Of a stretch of DNA of 64,000 nucleotides, positions 30,248 through 40,950 are shown piece after piece (the first letter of the stretch is position 1; each line of letters opens with the position of its first letter). The notes beneath the pieces were generated by a model. The model was not told where the DNA came from and ran no database searches. It worked only from the letters and a program-made list of their open reading frames with translations. Source of the DNA: Litorivita pollutaquae (GTDB lineage: Bacteria > Pseudomonadota > Alphaproteobacteria > Rhodobacterales > Rhodobacteraceae). A program made the position numbers and the translations under genes. The DNA lies in contig NZ_KZ826482.1 in NCBI RefSeq assembly GCF_003205515.1, positions 248,001 through 312,000 on the forward strand, in the 5' to 3' direction.

Positions 30248-30330
30248 AATCGCACGGTTTCGCGGCTTTCCCTCTGGTTTTTTCTGCGGATGCAGTATAG
30301 GCGGCTGAACGAACAACCAAAGGGACCCCC

Positions 30331-32154
30331 ATGGACCTGCGCAATATCGCCATTATCGCCCACGTTGACCACGGCAAAACCACGCTTGTGGACGAACTTT
30401 TGAAACAATCCGGTGTTTACCGCGAAAACCAAGCCACGACCGAACGTGCGATGGACAGCAATGACCTCGAGCGCGAGCGCGGGATCACCATTCTGGCCAA
30501 AGCCACGTCGGTCGAATGGGGCGGCCACCGCATCAACATCGTCGACACCCCCGGCCACGCCGATTTCGGCGGCGAAGTGGAGCGCATTTTGTCGATGGTG
30601 GACGGCGTTGTCCTCTTGGTGGATGCCGCCGAAGGCCCGATGCCACAAACCAAATTCGTGACATCCAAGGCGCTTGCGCTTGGTCTGCGCCCGATCGTTG
30701 TGCTGAACAAAGTTGACAAGCCCGACGCCGAGCCCGACCGCGCGCTTGACGAATGCTTTGATTTGTTCGCCTCGCTGGGTGCCAATGACGATCAACTTGA
30801 CTTCCCGCATATGTATGCCTCGGGCCGCAATGGTTGGGCCGATATGGAACTCGACGGACCGCGCAAGGATTTGACCGCCCTGTTCGAAATGGTGCTCAAA
30901 CATGTGCCCGCGCCTGCGCAATTGTCGCGCCGGGACGAGCCCTTTACTATGCTCGCGACCACTTTGGGTGCCGATCCGTTCATCGGGCGCCTGCTCACAG
31001 GCCGTGTCGAAAGCGGCACGCTCAAAGCCGGCGACAGCCTCAAAGCCGTCAGCCGCGATGGCACCTTGATCGAAACCTTCCGCGCCACGAAAATTCTGGC
31101 CTTCCGCGGTCTGTCGCAGCAACCGATTGATGTCGCCGAAGCCGGCGACATTGTCTCGATCGCGGGCATGACCAAAGCCACCGTCGCCGACAGCCTTCTG
31201 GATCCTTCGGTGAACGAACCTTTGCCGGCGCAACCGATTGATCCGCCCACCATCACGGTGACCTTTGGCATCAACGACAGCCCCCTTGCAGGCCGCGATG
31301 GCAAAAAGGTCCAGTCCCGTGTCATCCGTGACCGGTTGATGAAGGAAGCTGAATCCAACGTTGCGATCAAAATCTCCGACACGCCCGGCGGCGAGGCCTT
31401 CGAAGTTGCGGGCCGCGGCGAATTGCAAATGGGTGTTTTGATCGAAAACATGCGCCGCGAAGGATTCGAATTGTCGATCTCGCGCCCGCAGGTTCTCTTC
31501 CAAGAAGGCGAGAATGGCGAACGCCTTGAGCCGGTCGAAGAAGTCACCGTCGATGTGGATGATGAATACTCCGGCGCCGTGATTGAAAAACTCACCGGAC
31601 CGCGCAAAGGCGATCTGGTCGAGATGAAGCAAAACGCCGGTAAAACCCGCATCGTCGCCCATGTGCCGTCGCGCGGATTGATCGGCTATCATGGCGAGTT
31701 TCTGACCGACACCCGCGGCACCGGCGTTCTCAACCGCGTGTTCCATTCCTGGGCCCCGCACAAAGGTCCGATCCCCGGACGCCGTGCCGGTGTTCTGATT
31801 TCGATGGAAAACGGCCAATCGGTCGCCTACGCATTGTGGAACCTCGAAGATCGCGGCAAAATGTTCATCGGTGCGCAGGCCGACGTTTACACCGGCATGA
31901 TCATCGGCGAACACAGCCGTGAAAACGATCTCGAAGTGAACCCGCTCAAAGGCAAGAAGCTGACCAACGTGCGGGCCTCCGGCACCGACGAAGCGGTCCG
32001 TTTGACCACGCCTGTGACCCTCTCTTTGGAAGAGGCGATTGCCTATATCGACAATGACGAATTGGTCGAAGTGACGCCGAATTCGATCCGGATGCGCAAA
32101 CGCTATCTCGACCCGCACGAGCGCAAGCGGAACGCCAAACTCTCCGGTCAGTAA
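30331..32154 (+). CDS. typA: Ribosome-associated GTPase TypA/BipA
   Basis: A translational GTPase that helps 50S assembly, mainly at low temperature and under stress. The G motifs are AHVDHGKT (residues 10-17), the switch region [13 protein letters not shown], and NKVDKPDA. Domain II, the EF-G-like domains III and V, and the TypA-specific C-terminal domain follow, to 607 residues. AAGGGA precedes the ATG. A strong terminator follows the gene. Confidence 0.96.
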   Translation: MDLRNIAIIAHVDHGKTTLVDELLKQSGVYRENQATTERAMDSNDLERERGITILAKATSVEWGGHRINIVDTPGHADFGGEVERILSMVDGVVLLVDAAEGPMPQTKFVTSKALALGLRPIVVLNKVDKPDAEPDRALDECFDLFASLGANDDQLDFPHMYASGRNGWADMELDGPRKDLTALFEMVLKHVPAPAQLSRRDEPFTMLATTLGADPFIGRLLTGRVESGTLKAGDSLKAVSRDGTLIETFRATKILAFRGLSQQPIDVAEAGDIVSIAGMTKATVADSLLDPSVNEPLPAQPIDPPTITVTFGINDSPLAGRDGKKVQSRVIRDRLMKEAESNVAIKISDTPGGEAFEVAGRGELQMGVLIENMRREGFELSISRPQVLFQEGENGERLEPVEEVTVDVDDEYSGAVIEKLTGPRKGDLVEMKQNAGKTRIVAHVPSRGLIGYHGEFLTDTRGTGVLNRVFHSWAPHKGPIPGRRAGVLISMENGQSVAYALWNLEDRGKMFIGAQADVYTGMIIGEHSRENDLEVNPLKGKKLTNVRASGTDEAVRLTTPVTLSLEEAIAYIDNDELVEVTPNSIRMRKRYLDPHERKRNAKLSGQ

Positions 32155-32172
32155 AATCCGGTGAAACCCATA

Positions 32173-32200
32173 AAAACGGGGGCCAATCGGCCCCCGTTTT
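32173..32200. terminator. Bidirectional intrinsic terminator after typA
   Basis: A 12-bp perfect stem, AAAACGGGGGCC and its complement, with loop AATC ends in TTTT on both strands. It serves typA on the plus strand and the DUF1330 gene, which ends 28 bases away, on the minus strand. Confidence 0.9.
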
Positions 32201-32227
32201 GCATTTCCACATCAATGGTGAAAAGGC

Positions 32228-32515
32228 TTATTCGTCGATCTCGACGACCATCAATTCGCGTTCAGATGCACCGCGCGCATGGCTTAACGCCTCTTGATAG
32301 GCCTCGGAATGGTAACATTTTTCCGCATCCTCGATCGATGGGAACCGCGCCACAACATTGCGCGCGCGTTCCTTACCTTCAAGCTGCACGAACCGCCCGC
32401 CACGGGCCATAAATGCGCCGCCATGCGCCGCAATCGCGGGGCCGGCCAATGCGGCGTATTTGGCATAGGCTTCGGGGTCTGTCACCGTGACATGGGCAAT
32501 CCAGAGTGCGGTCAT
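32228..32515 (-). CDS. DUF1330 protein
   Basis: A 95-residue protein of the dimeric alpha/beta-barrel superfamily. Features of DUF1330 are TVTDPEAYAKYAALAGPAIAAHGGAF (in part), a Gly-Arg pair, RFPSIEDAEKCYHSEAYQEAL and the ARGASERELMVVE end. The family has no agreed activity. It begins 4 bases after alaS and is probably translated from the same transcript. Confidence 0.88.
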   Translation of the reverse strand: MTALWIAHVTVTDPEAYAKYAALAGPAIAAHGGAFMARGGRFVQLEGKERARNVVARFPSIEDAEKCYHSEAYQEALSHARGASERELMVVEIDE

Positions 32516-32519
32516 CTAT

Positions 32520-35162
32520 CTATCCTTTGATCAGAGCTTCGACAGCGGCAATCGCCGCTTCTGCGTTGCTGGCATCTTTCGCGCCGCCTTGGGCCATATC
32601 GGGGCGGCCACCGCCGCCCTTCCCGCCAAGTTCCGGCACAGCCGCCTGCACCATCGCCACCGCCGACAAACGGTCGGTCAAATCATCGGTCACGCCGGCG
32701 GCAACGGCCACCTTATCGCCATCCGCGATCAACAAAACCGCGCCCGAGCCGAGCTTGGCCTTATGTTCCGCAATCAGCGCGGGCAGATCTTTGCCCGTCA
32801 CGCCTTGAAGCACCTGCGCCATAAATTTCGTGCCGCTGATCTCTTTGACTTCGGCATCCGATCCGCCCGCCATCGCCAATTCACGGCGCAACTGCGCAAC
32901 CTCATTGCTGAGTGCCTTGCGCTCGTCGAGCAATCCCTGCACCCGCTCGACAATCATTGCCGGTTGGGTTTTGAGCATTCCTGACAATGCCGTGATCCGG
33001 GCGGTTTCATCTTGAAGATAGGCAAAGGCCGCCTGCCCGGTCAACGCTTCGATCCGCCGCACGCCTGCGCTTGAGGCGCCTTCGGCAATGATCACACAAA
33101 GTCCGATATCACCGGTTTGCTTGACATGGGTGCCGCCACAAAGCTCGAGGGAATAGGTGCTTCCGTCCAAACCCTTACCGGTATTGGCGCGGCCCATCGA
33201 TACGACGCGCACTTCGTCGCCGTATTTCTCGCCGAACAAAGCCTGTGCGCCCAATTCGCGCGCATCATCCGGCGTCATGATACGGGTTTCGACGGCGGTG
33301 TTCTGGCGGATATAGTCGTTCACATCCGCGCCGATCTTAATCAATTCTGCCTCGCTGACCGGAGCGTTATGGGAGAAATCAAAGCGCAAGCGATCCTCTG
33401 CATTGAGCGATCCGCGCTGCGCCACGTGGGTGCCGAGCGTTTCGCGCAATGCCTCATGAAGCAAATGCGTCGCCGAATGGTTGGCACGGATGGCGCTGCG
33501 CCGCTCGTGGTCAACCAGCAACCGCGCGCCTTCGCCTTTGGCAATCTCCCCCTCGACCACTTCGGCAAAATGGATAAACACATCCGCCGATTTACGGGTG
33601 TCGGTGATTTTTGCCACGCCCGTGTCGGTGCGAAGCACGCCGGTATCACCAACCTGCCCACCGCTTTCTGCATAAAACGGCGTTTGGTTCACGGCGATTT
33701 GCACCGTCTCGCCGACTTTGGCCGAGGGCACTGCGGCCCCCTCTTTGACCAGCGCCACAATCTGCCCTTCCGCGCTTTCCGTGTCATATCCGAGGAATTC
33801 GGTGGTGCCGGATTCGCGCGCAATATCGAACCAAATCTCGGCATCCGCCGCCTCGCCCGAGCCCGACCAAGCCGCGCGCGCCTTGGCACGTTGCTCTTCC
33901 ATCGCGGCGTCAAACCCTTCGGTGTCCACCTCGCGGCCTTTTTCACGCAATGCATCCTGTGTCAGATCAAGCGGAAATCCGTAGGTGTCATAGAGTTTAA
34001 ACGCTGCGGCCCCCGGCAAAGCCGCGCCTTCCGCCAGGTCCGACAATTCATCATCGAGCAGTCGCAAACCACGATCAAGCGTTTGTTTGAAACGGGTTTC
34101 TTCCAGCTTCAATGTCTCTTCAATCAGGCTCTGCGCCTGGCGCAATTCCGTATAATGCCCACCCATCTGGTTGACCAAAGCCGGCACCAAACGGTGCATC
34201 ACCGGATCTTTTGCACCAAGCAAATGCGCATGACGCATGGCGCGGCGCATAATCCGGCGCAGCACATAACCGCGCCCTTCATTCGACGGCATCACCCCGT
34301 CAGCAATCAAGAAAGAGGTCGACCGGAGATGATCCGCAATCACGCGATGATGCACATTCCCGGGGCCATCGGGATCTTGGCTGGTGACATGTGCCGAGGC
34401 TTCGATGAGAGCACGCATCAGATCGGTATCGTAATTGTCATGTTTGCCCTGAAGCAGCGCACCAATCCGTTCCAACCCCATGCCGGTATCAATGGATTGC
34501 ATGTCGAGTGCCCGCATCGAGCCATCCTCGAACTGTTGGTTTTGCATGAAAACCACGTTCCAGATTTCAATAAAACGGTCGCCATCCTCATCCGCAGATC
34601 CGGGAGGACCACCCCAAATATGATCGCCGTGGTCATAGAAAATTTCGGAGCAAGGACCGCAAGGACCGGTCGGCCCCATTTGCCAAAAATTATCCGAAGT
34701 GGCGATGCGGATAATCCGGTCTTCGGGCACGCCGAGTTTCTTCCAGATTTCGAAAGCTTCATCATCGGTATGGTAGACCGTGGTGAGCAAACGGTTCTTA
34801 TCAATGCCAAAATCTTTGGTCAAAAGCTCCCATGCAAACGGGATGGCTTCGGTTTTGAAATAGTCGCCAAAGCTGAAATTTCCGAGCATCTCAAAAAATG
34901 TGTGGTGGCGCGCGGTGTAGCCGACATTATCGAGGTCGTTATGCTTCCCCCCGGCGCGCACACATTTCTGGGCTGACGTCGCCCGCACATAGTCGCGCTT
35001 TTCAACGCCGGTAAAGCAGTTTTTGAACTGCACCATGCCGGAGTTGGTGAACATCAATGTCGGATCATTGCGCGGTACAAGCGGCGAGCTGTCCACAATT
35101 TGATGCCCTTGACGGGCAAAATAATCGAGGAAGGTCGAGCGAATGTCGTTGAGCGAGGCCAT
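32520..35162 (-). CDS. alaS: Alanyl-tRNA synthetase
   Basis: Charges tRNA(Ala). The catalytic domain starts [18 protein letters not shown] and has [15 protein letters not shown] and the GxGxGxER-like MGLERIG. The editing domain has the zinc residues [11 protein letters not shown] and CGGTH, and a C-terminal DHHA1 domain ends [12 protein letters not shown]. At 880 residues it is full length. An open frame continues to 35231 but the N-terminus is conventional at 35162. It lies downstream of recA, separated by a hairpin. Confidence 0.97.
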   Translation of the reverse strand: MASLNDIRSTFLDYFARQGHQIVDSSPLVPRNDPTLMFTNSGMVQFKNCFTGVEKRDYVRATSAQKCVRAGGKHNDLDNVGYTARHHTFFEMLGNFSFGDYFKTEAIPFAWELLTKDFGIDKNRLLTTVYHTDDEAFEIWKKLGVPEDRIIRIATSDNFWQMGPTGPCGPCSEIFYDHGDHIWGGPPGSADEDGDRFIEIWNVVFMQNQQFEDGSMRALDMQSIDTGMGLERIGALLQGKHDNYDTDLMRALIEASAHVTSQDPDGPGNVHHRVIADHLRSTSFLIADGVMPSNEGRGYVLRRIMRRAMRHAHLLGAKDPVMHRLVPALVNQMGGHYTELRQAQSLIEETLKLEETRFKQTLDRGLRLLDDELSDLAEGAALPGAAAFKLYDTYGFPLDLTQDALREKGREVDTEGFDAAMEEQRAKARAAWSGSGEAADAEIWFDIARESGTTEFLGYDTESAEGQIVALVKEGAAVPSAKVGETVQIAVNQTPFYAESGGQVGDTGVLRTDTGVAKITDTRKSADVFIHFAEVVEGEIAKGEGARLLVDHERRSAIRANHSATHLLHEALRETLGTHVAQRGSLNAEDRLRFDFSHNAPVSEAELIKIGADVNDYIRQNTAVETRIMTPDDARELGAQALFGEKYGDEVRVVSMGRANTGKGLDGSTYSLELCGGTHVKQTGDIGLCVIIAEGASSAGVRRIEALTGQAAFAYLQDETARITALSGMLKTQPAMIVERVQGLLDERKALSNEVAQLRRELAMAGGSDAEVKEISGTKFMAQVLQGVTGKDLPALIAEHKAKLGSGAVLLIADGDKVAVAAGVTDDLTDRLSAVAMVQAAVPELGGKGGGGRPDMAQGGAKDASNAEAAIAAVEALIKG

Positions 35163-35269
35163 GAGGTACTTTCCAGCAAATGCGAGCGTTTGGGATGATT
35201 TATCTGCCCCCGCGCCGCATGTCCACTGCAACAGTGTTTACCGGATCACCGGCACAAGCACCGGCCATG

Positions 35270-35299
35270 ATTAAGGCCGCCTTACGCGGCGGCCTTAAT
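35270..35299 (-). terminator. Hairpin between recA and alaS
   Basis: A perfect 12-bp stem, ATTAAGGCCGCC with its complement, has a 6-base loop. The A/T-rich foot can act as a weak U-tract on either strand. It lies 21 bases past the recA stop, so it probably ends most recA transcripts. Confidence 0.6.
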
Positions 35300-35319
35300 G
35301 TAAAACAATGACGTTTAGA

Positions 35320-36411
35320 TCAGGATTCAAACATCTCATCACCATCACTGCCAGTGTCGCCGCCGCCTTCATGCTCCATATCGAACTCAAGCCCATGCGC
35401 CGCGCGGATCTTGTCTTCGATCTCCATCGCCATCGGGCCGTTTTCTTTCAAAAACACTTTGGCATTCTCGCGCCCTTGTCCGATGCGCTCATCGCCATAG
35501 GAGTACCAACTGCCGGATTTATCGACGACACCCGCCTTAACGCCAAGATCGAGAAGCTCGCCGGTTTTCGAAATACCTTCGCCATACATGATATCAAATT
35601 CCACCTGCTTGAAGGGTGGCGCAACTTTGTTCTTCACCACTTTCACGCGGGTAGAGTTGCCCACCACTTCATCGCGGTCCTTGAGCGAACCAATCCGGCG
35701 AATATCCAACCGCACGGATGAATAAAACTTGAGCGCATTGCCGCCGGTTGTGGTTTCGGGGCTTCCGAACATCACGCCAATTTTCATCCGAATCTGGTTG
35801 ATGAAAATCACCATGCAATTGGAGCGGCTAATCGAGCCGGTCAGCTTACGCATGGCCTGGCTCATCAAACGCGCATGTACGCCGACCGAGCTATCGCCCA
35901 TTTCGCCTTCCAACTCGCTCTTCGGGGTCAGGGCCGCGACCGAATCGACAACGACCATGCTCACCGCGCCGGACCGCACCAACGTATCGACGATCTCCAA
36001 GGCCTGCTCGCCCGTATCAGGTTGCGAGATCAAAAGCTCGTCCACATTGACGCCAACCCGTTTGGCATATTGCGGGTCCAATGCATGTTCTGCATCGACA
36101 AAGGCGCAAACTCCGCCCTTTTTTTGCTCCTCGGCAACGCAATGCAGCGTCAAGGTGGTTTTCCCGGAGCTTTCGGGCCCATAGATCTCTACAATCCGGC
36201 CTTTCGGCAATCCGCCAATCCCAAGGGCAATATCCAAGCCAAGAGAACCGGTCGAGGTCGCTTCGATATCGGGCAAGGCGCTGCCATCCCCGAGCTTCAT
36301 GATCGACCCCTTGCCAAATTGGCGTTCGATTTGCGCCAGCGCACTGTCGAGCGCCTTTTGCTTGTCCGCTTGTTTCTTGCTGTCCATTTTTGAAAGCTCT
36401 GCCGTTGCCAT
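35320..36411 (-). CDS. recA: Recombinase RecA
   Basis: Strand-exchange ATPase and coprotease that triggers LexA self-cleavage. Walker A is [10 protein letters not shown] near residue 72, and the [20 protein letters not shown] loop 2 follows. The C-terminus is acidic ([15 protein letters not shown]). At 363 residues it is typical. AAGGA precedes the ATG, and two LexA-type boxes with a good promoter lie upstream (36464-36513). Confidence 0.98.
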   Translation of the reverse strand: MATAELSKMDSKKQADKQKALDSALAQIERQFGKGSIMKLGDGSALPDIEATSTGSLGLDIALGIGGLPKGRIVEIYGPESSGKTTLTLHCVAEEQKKGGVCAFVDAEHALDPQYAKRVGVNVDELLISQPDTGEQALEIVDTLVRSGAVSMVVVDSVAALTPKSELEGEMGDSSVGVHARLMSQAMRKLTGSISRSNCMVIFINQIRMKIGVMFGSPETTTGGNALKFYSSVRLDIRRIGSLKDRDEVVGNSTRVKVVKNKVAPPFKQVEFDIMYGEGISKTGELLDLGVKAGVVDKSGSWYSYGDERIGQGRENAKVFLKENGPMAMEIEDKIRAAHGLEFDMEHEGGGDTGSDGDEMFES

Positions 36412-36463
36412 ATCTGTTTATTCCTTATTCCATACCCAGCCGCGCGCGGCAATCTTGCATGAT

Positions 36464-36478
36464 GTTCCAGCCTTGTTC
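36464..36478 (-). promoter_or_regulatory. LexA box of recA, perfect copy
   Basis: GTTC-N7-GTTC (GTTCCAGCCTTGTTC) matches the alphaproteobacterial SOS operator exactly. It lies 53 bases before the recA start and just downstream of the predicted transcription start. Confidence 0.8.
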
Positions 36479-36484
36479 TCGATC

Positions 36485-36513
36485 AATATGAGATCAAAAA
36501 GAGAACATTTCAA
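36485..36513 (-). promoter_or_regulatory. recA promoter with embedded second LexA box
   Basis: On the minus strand TTGAAA (36508-36513) and CATATT (36485-36490) are separated by 17 bases. The spacer contains GATC-N7-GAAC (36492-36506), one base from a LexA box, so repressor bound there would occlude RNA polymerase. Confidence 0.6.
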
Positions 36514-36606
36514 TCGAAATCTTTTCTTCCACTCTATTTTTTGCCGTGCCAAACCGTTAGTTTACAGCAAATGAACGCGCCGCACGCAGGGAGCAAGATC
36601 CGGTAA

Positions 36607-37200
36607 ATGTTGATATTTTCCAAAGCAAAGCTGGTGTTCCTGTCGATGCCAAAGACCGGAACAACCGCCTATGAAACCGCGCTGTCCCCCTTTGCTTCGC
36701 AATATGTCTGCGACCCGCCCGAGCTGAAACATGCGCCGGTCTATCGCTACAACCGGTTTTTCCGGCCGATGTTGGAGAAATTCGTCTCGCCCGACATTGA
36801 GACCCTGGCCGTCGTGCGTGAACCGATCGATTGGCTCGGCAGCTGGTATCGCTACCGCCACCGTCCCTTCCTTGCCGGGAAGCCGACATCGACCGCAGGC
36901 ATGAGTTTTGATGCCTTTGTGCAGGCCTATTGCAAGGGCAGCCGCCCCGCCTTTGCCAATGTTGGATCACAGGTCAATTTCGTCAAACCGCAACCCAATG
37001 GCACCAAGGTGGACCATCTGTTCCGCTATGAGAACCAATCGGGATTGTTGACGTTTCTCGAAGAACGCCTCGGGATAAAAATCGAATTGGCCCGCGAGAA
37101 TGTCTCGCCTGCCATGCCATTGAGCCTGTCGCCCGAGGTCGAGGAAAAGCTGCGCCGCAAATGCGCCGAAGAGTTCGAACTTTGGGAAAGCATCACATAA
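36607..37200 (+). CDS. Sulfotransferase-family protein
   Basis: A 197-residue protein with the 5'-phosphosulfate loop VFLSMPKTGTTAYE at the N-terminus, which binds PAPS, and a downstream LAVVREPIDWLGSWYRYR that fits the 3'-phosphate site (Arg and Ser). Proteins of this type transfer sulfate to sugars, lipids or small metabolites. It is short for the superfamily. No glycan or sulfate-activation gene is nearby, so the acceptor is unknown. It is divergent from recA. Confidence 0.8.
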   Translation: MLIFSKAKLVFLSMPKTGTTAYETALSPFASQYVCDPPELKHAPVYRYNRFFRPMLEKFVSPDIETLAVVREPIDWLGSWYRYRHRPFLAGKPTSTAGMSFDAFVQAYCKGSRPAFANVGSQVNFVKPQPNGTKVDHLFRYENQSGLLTFLEERLGIKIELARENVSPAMPLSLSPEVEEKLRRKCAEEFELWESIT

Positions 37201-37201
37201 A

Positions 37202-37223
37202 CGCGCGCATCACGCTGCGCGCG
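37202..37223. terminator. GC hairpin between convergent sulfotransferase and cckA
   Basis: CGCGCGC and GCGCGCG form a 7-bp stem with an 8-base loop overlapping the cckA stop codon. There is no T-run, so it is only a candidate. Confidence 0.25.
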
Positions 37224-39543
37224 GATCGACCACCATTTGGCGTTGCACGGTTTCCGTCAGCTCATTGAGCGAGAACGGTTTGGGAAGGAACACCGAATTG
37301 GCGATGCGTTTCTGGTTGTCGCCAAAGCTTTCCTCGGCATAGCCAGAGACAAAGACCACGCGCACATCTGGGCGCATCTTGAGCGCCTCGCGCACCCACG
37401 TCGGCCCATCCATCCCCGGCATCACCACATCGGTTACAAAGACATCAACGCGCAAATCGGCTTCTTCCAACACTTTGAGCGCCTCTTCGGCGGAATCCGC
37501 CTCCAGCACTGTAAAGCCGCGCATTTTCAACGCGCGCGACGCAAAGGCCCGCACCGGGGCTTCGTCCTCGACCAACAAGACCACACCGTCAGCGGCCTCA
37601 TTCTCTTCGGGCTGCACCTTCTCCACCTTCGGCACAGGCGCTGCCACCGGCAGCTCTTCGTTCACCGGCAGCAACAAGGTAAAGGTCGTCCCCTCGCCCG
37701 GTATGCTGTCGGCAAAGATAAACCCGCCGGTTTGTTTGATGATCCCGTAGGCCGTCGACAGACCCAATCCGGTGCCCTCGCCCGTGCGTTTGGTCGTGTA
37801 GAAAGGTTCGAACACTTTTTGCAACTTATCTGCGGGAATTCCGACCCCGACATCAATGACCTTCACACAGACATATTCACCCGGCGGCACCACCGCGCGA
37901 TCCCGGTCCATCGGCGTCTCAAAATGCTTCGATGCGGTTTCGATGCGGATTTCTCCGCCCTCCGGCATCGCATCACGGGCATTTACCACAAGGTTCATCA
38001 GCACCTGCTCAAGCTGGCGTTTGTCGGCACGGATGGATGGCAACACCGGATCATGGCTGAGGGACAGGGTCACGCGTTCGCCCACCAAACGGTTCAGCAA
38101 ATGGGTCAGGTCCGACAAGGTATCGCGCAGATCAAGCGTTTCAGGCCGCAAGGTTTGTTTGCGCGAGAAGGCCAATAGCTGCCCGACAAGCGCCGCCGCC
38201 CGGTTGGCATTCTGGTTGATCTGCACCAGATCTGCGTAATCGCTATCGCCCTGATCATGGCGCAACAACAGCAAATCACAATGTCCGGAAATCGCGGTCA
38301 AAAGATTGTTGAAATCATGCGCAACGCCGCCGGCCAATTGACCGATCGCCTGCATCTTTTGGCTTTGGACGAATTGCGCTTCGAGCGTTTTCAATTCGGT
38401 CGCATCATTCAGAACCGCGATCAAGGCCGGTTCGCCATCATCGGTGATCCGTTTTAACGTCACCTGCACAAAAACCTCTTTGTCCTCGCGGATCACCCGC
38501 AAGAATTCGCTGTGCTGCAACCCGCGCCCTGCTGCGGCTTCGCGCAGCCATTCCGAGATCGAGCGGCCCAGCCCCTCCATCAGGTTGGACATCAGCATCC
38601 CGTCAGAGCTTTGAATTCCCAAAAGTTGCCGCGCCTGCCGGTTCGACAACTGAACTTCGCCGCTATGGGCGATCTTCAACAACGGCACCGGCAGCTCTTC
38701 AATAAAGCTCCAGCCGCTGCTGCTTGTGTCCTGCTCTATGTCGGCACCCGGCAAGAGGATCAATTCGCGTCGCCCTGCGCTGGCGTCGACCTCGGTCACC
38801 AAACACGGCACAACACCGTCCGCCGTCGCCACATCATTGATCCGCCCGCGCCGCACCGGCAATTCGCAAAACACCCGGTCCAACGATTTCGACCGCTCGC
38901 CCACCAGACGCCGCGCCGCATCATTCATAAAGAGGATCGCATCATTGCGCCCGACGGTCAGCATCGGCAGGCTAAACCCGTCGGAAGGACGGGCCGTCGG
39001 CGCACGTTCCCCCATGCATTCGAGCCGCCATAGAAAGCTGTCCTCGCCGACCAGATGCACACCCAGCCGCATATGCCCCTTGCGGGTCACCACGTCTTCG
39101 CGTGCCGCGCCGCCGGCCTGTGCGCGGGTTTGCAACCGGAACAACACCGCACCCGGATTGCCAAAAATATCTGTCAGCACCCCGGCCAATGTGGTGGAAT
39201 CCTTGCCACCAAATCGCGTCTGCGCCGCCGCATTGCGATGTATGATGGCGCCATCCCTGTCCGTGATAAAGCTGGCAGCGGCATCATGCTCGACAAACCC
39301 GGCGATGGTATCAAACACGCCCTTGCGCCCACGCGTGCCCCAGGCAGAGATCAGAACAATCACCACACAGAGGAAAAACAAGCTCCCCGCGATGAGAGAA
39401 AATCCCTTTTGTATCGTGGGGTTATCAAGCAAAAAGGACGCGCCGGCGAAGAACAGGGCCAACGACAACAACACCGCGATACGCGGTTTAATTCGTGACG
39501 ACGCCCGCGTCATCGGACCGGGTGAAAGTGCGGTAAAGGCCAC
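37210..39543 (-). CDS. cckA: Hybrid histidine kinase CckA
   Basis: The membrane kinase/phosphatase at the top of the CtrA phosphorelay. Two transmembrane helices (about 20-65) are followed by PAS-like sensor domains (about 75-390). The HisKA domain has GQLAGGVAHDFNNLL with phosphoacceptor His about 409. HATPase (EQVLMNLVVNARDAM, GTGLGLSTAYGII) and a C-terminal receiver domain with VFVTDVVMPGMDG follow. The start is unclear: TTG 39573, GTG 39543 or ATG 39513. GTG is preferred, since GGGAA lies 8 bases upstream and a CtrA box (39594-39608) would be too close to the TTG. Confidence 0.93.
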   Translation of the reverse strand: MAFTALSPGPMTRASSRIKPRIAVLLSLALFFAGASFLLDNPTIQKGFSLIAGSLFFLCVVIVLISAWGTRGRKGVFDTIAGFVEHDAAASFITDRDGAIIHRNAAAQTRFGGKDSTTLAGVLTDIFGNPGAVLFRLQTRAQAGGAAREDVVTRKGHMRLGVHLVGEDSFLWRLECMGERAPTARPSDGFSLPMLTVGRNDAILFMNDAARRLVGERSKSLDRVFCELPVRRGRINDVATADGVVPCLVTEVDASAGRRELILLPGADIEQDTSSSGWSFIEELPVPLLKIAHSGEVQLSNRQARQLLGIQSSDGMLMSNLMEGLGRSISEWLREAAAGRGLQHSEFLRVIREDKEVFVQVTLKRITDDGEPALIAVLNDATELKTLEAQFVQSQKMQAIGQLAGGVAHDFNNLLTAISGHCDLLLLRHDQGDSDYADLVQINQNANRAAALVGQLLAFSRKQTLRPETLDLRDTLSDLTHLLNRLVGERVTLSLSHDPVLPSIRADKRQLEQVLMNLVVNARDAMPEGGEIRIETASKHFETPMDRDRAVVPPGEYVCVKVIDVGVGIPADKLQKVFEPFYTTKRTGEGTGLGLSTAYGIIKQTGGFIFADSIPGEGTTFTLLLPVNEELPVAAPVPKVEKVQPEENEAADGVVLLVEDEAPVRAFASRALKMRGFTVLEADSAEEALKVLEEADLRVDVFVTDVVMPGMDGPTWVREALKMRPDVRVVFVSGYAEESFGDNQKRIANSVFLPKPFSLNELTETVQRQMVVDPRAA

Positions 39544-39593
39544 GTGTGTTTCCCATTTTTCGATTCTGCTCAATGCATTAGCAGCAAAAAACC

Positions 39594-39608
39594 TTAACGA
39601 GACCTTAA
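39594..39608 (-). promoter_or_regulatory. Perfect CtrA box before cckA
   Basis: TTAA-CGAGACC-TTAA is an exact full CtrA site, TTAA-N7-TTAA. It lies about 50 bases upstream of the preferred cckA start, where it could cover the -35 region. This predicts CtrA control of its own kinase. Confidence 0.6.
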
Positions 39609-39747
39609 AAAAAGAGAAAGCCCTCGCACGAAAACACGTCAGGATTGCGCGCTAGAAAGCATGGCGAAACATAAAATATCGCATGCCCGCACGCCCCTAT
39701 CGGCACGCATAGCAATAGGCACCGGGCCGCGCGCGGGGACGCTTCGC

Positions 39748-40932
39748 TCAGGAAATTGACGCCGCGTCGCGGGAGAATTGCGCGGTGAAAAAACCGTCCC
39801 CCCCATCAAGAAGCGTCCATGCCCGCTGCGCATTCACCGACCAACCGGGATGACGATGCAAAAATTCCGTCACCTGTGCGGTATTTTCCGGCTCCAGCAT
39901 CGAACATGTGGCATAGGCCAACACCCCATCCGGCGCGACAAAATCCACTGCATGATCCAGAACCTCTGCCTGAATCGCGGTCAATTCGGCCAAACGTGCT
40001 TCGGTCAGGGCCCATTTGCCTTCGGGCGCGCGCCGCCATGCCCCCGACCCCGAACAGGGCGCATCGCAGAGCACCACATCAAACCCCGCCTCATTGGGCA
40101 GGTCTTCAGGCGCAACAACCGTGATCCGCGCCCCTGCCCGCGCCGCGCGATCCGGCAGGTCTTTCATCCGCTGCGGTGCGATGTCATGGGCGACAATCTG
40201 CGCCTCAGGGAAGGCTGCAGCCAAGGCCAGGGCTTTGCCACCGCCGCCCGCGCAGTAATCCAGAATGCGCGCCGGCGTTTGCCCCGACAATGCATCAATC
40301 ACGGCTTGGCTCGCGCCGTCCTGCAATTCGACCAAACCGTCTTGATAGCTGCGCGATTGAGAAACCCGGCGCGCGCCATTGGTGACCACAATCGCGGTTG
40401 CCGAAATCTCATGCGCCTCCGCCTCGATCCCCTCTTCGGACAAAGCAGAAATCGCCGCATCGCGGGTGGTTTTCAGCCTATTGGTACGCAAGAACACCGG
40501 CGCACGGGCGCGGCTTGCTTCGGCCATCGCCTCCGCCGCATCGCCCAAAGAGGCGCGCCAGAGCGGCACCAACCACTCGGGCAGGTCAAGCCGCACGCCG
40601 TCACTTTGTGGAGCCTCCCCCGCCGCCTGTTCCGCGTCGCTCAACGGCGCGGGTGCATGGCCAATCCCCGAGAAAATATCATCCGGATCGATCCCTTGTG
40701 ACCGGATCAACCCGAGCAGTATCCCCCGCCCCGTTTCGGCCCCGCCACGCACCGCCAAAGACCGCTTCGCCCGCAGCGCGCCGAACACATGATCGCGCAC
40801 TGCGGCGCGGTCCTTGCTTCCGGCGAAACGCGAGTTGCGCGCCCAACCGAGTAAGGCCTTTTCCGCAGGCGCGCCCTCAAGGATCGAGTCGAAAATTTCA
40901 ATCGCGGCTTGGACACGGGCAGCAGGGGTCAT
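39748..40932 (-). CDS. RsmB-like 16S rRNA cytosine-C5 methyltransferase
   Basis: A 394-residue RsmB/NOP2/SUN-family methyltransferase. The N-terminal NusB-like domain spans about 1-120. The SAM-binding core has ILDYCAGGGGKALALAA, the catalytic motif VLCDAPCSGSGAWRR, and the second cysteine motif YATCSMLEPEN. It probably makes m5C967 of 16S rRNA, but the substrate is inferred. AAGGAG precedes the ATG. It is downstream of guaB, separated by a terminator. Confidence 0.9.
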   Translation of the reverse strand: MTPAARVQAAIEIFDSILEGAPAEKALLGWARNSRFAGSKDRAAVRDHVFGALRAKRSLAVRGGAETGRGILLGLIRSQGIDPDDIFSGIGHAPAPLSDAEQAAGEAPQSDGVRLDLPEWLVPLWRASLGDAAEAMAEASRARAPVFLRTNRLKTTRDAAISALSEEGIEAEAHEISATAIVVTNGARRVSQSRSYQDGLVELQDGASQAVIDALSGQTPARILDYCAGGGGKALALAAAFPEAQIVAHDIAPQRMKDLPDRAARAGARITVVAPEDLPNEAGFDVVLCDAPCSGSGAWRRAPEGKWALTEARLAELTAIQAEVLDHAVDFVAPDGVLAYATCSMLEPENTAQVTEFLHRHPGWSVNAQRAWTLLDGGDGFFTAQFSRDAASIS

Positions 40933-40950
40933 GGGGAAGCTCCTTCAATG

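Noticed and set aside
30187-32118. A 643-codon minus-strand frame opposite typA
   Set aside because: Antisense shadow of a clear TypA gene; no ribosome site, no recognisable domain.
33117-34976. A 619-codon plus-strand frame opposite alaS
   Set aside because: Antisense shadow of alaS; composition and lack of motifs do not support coding.
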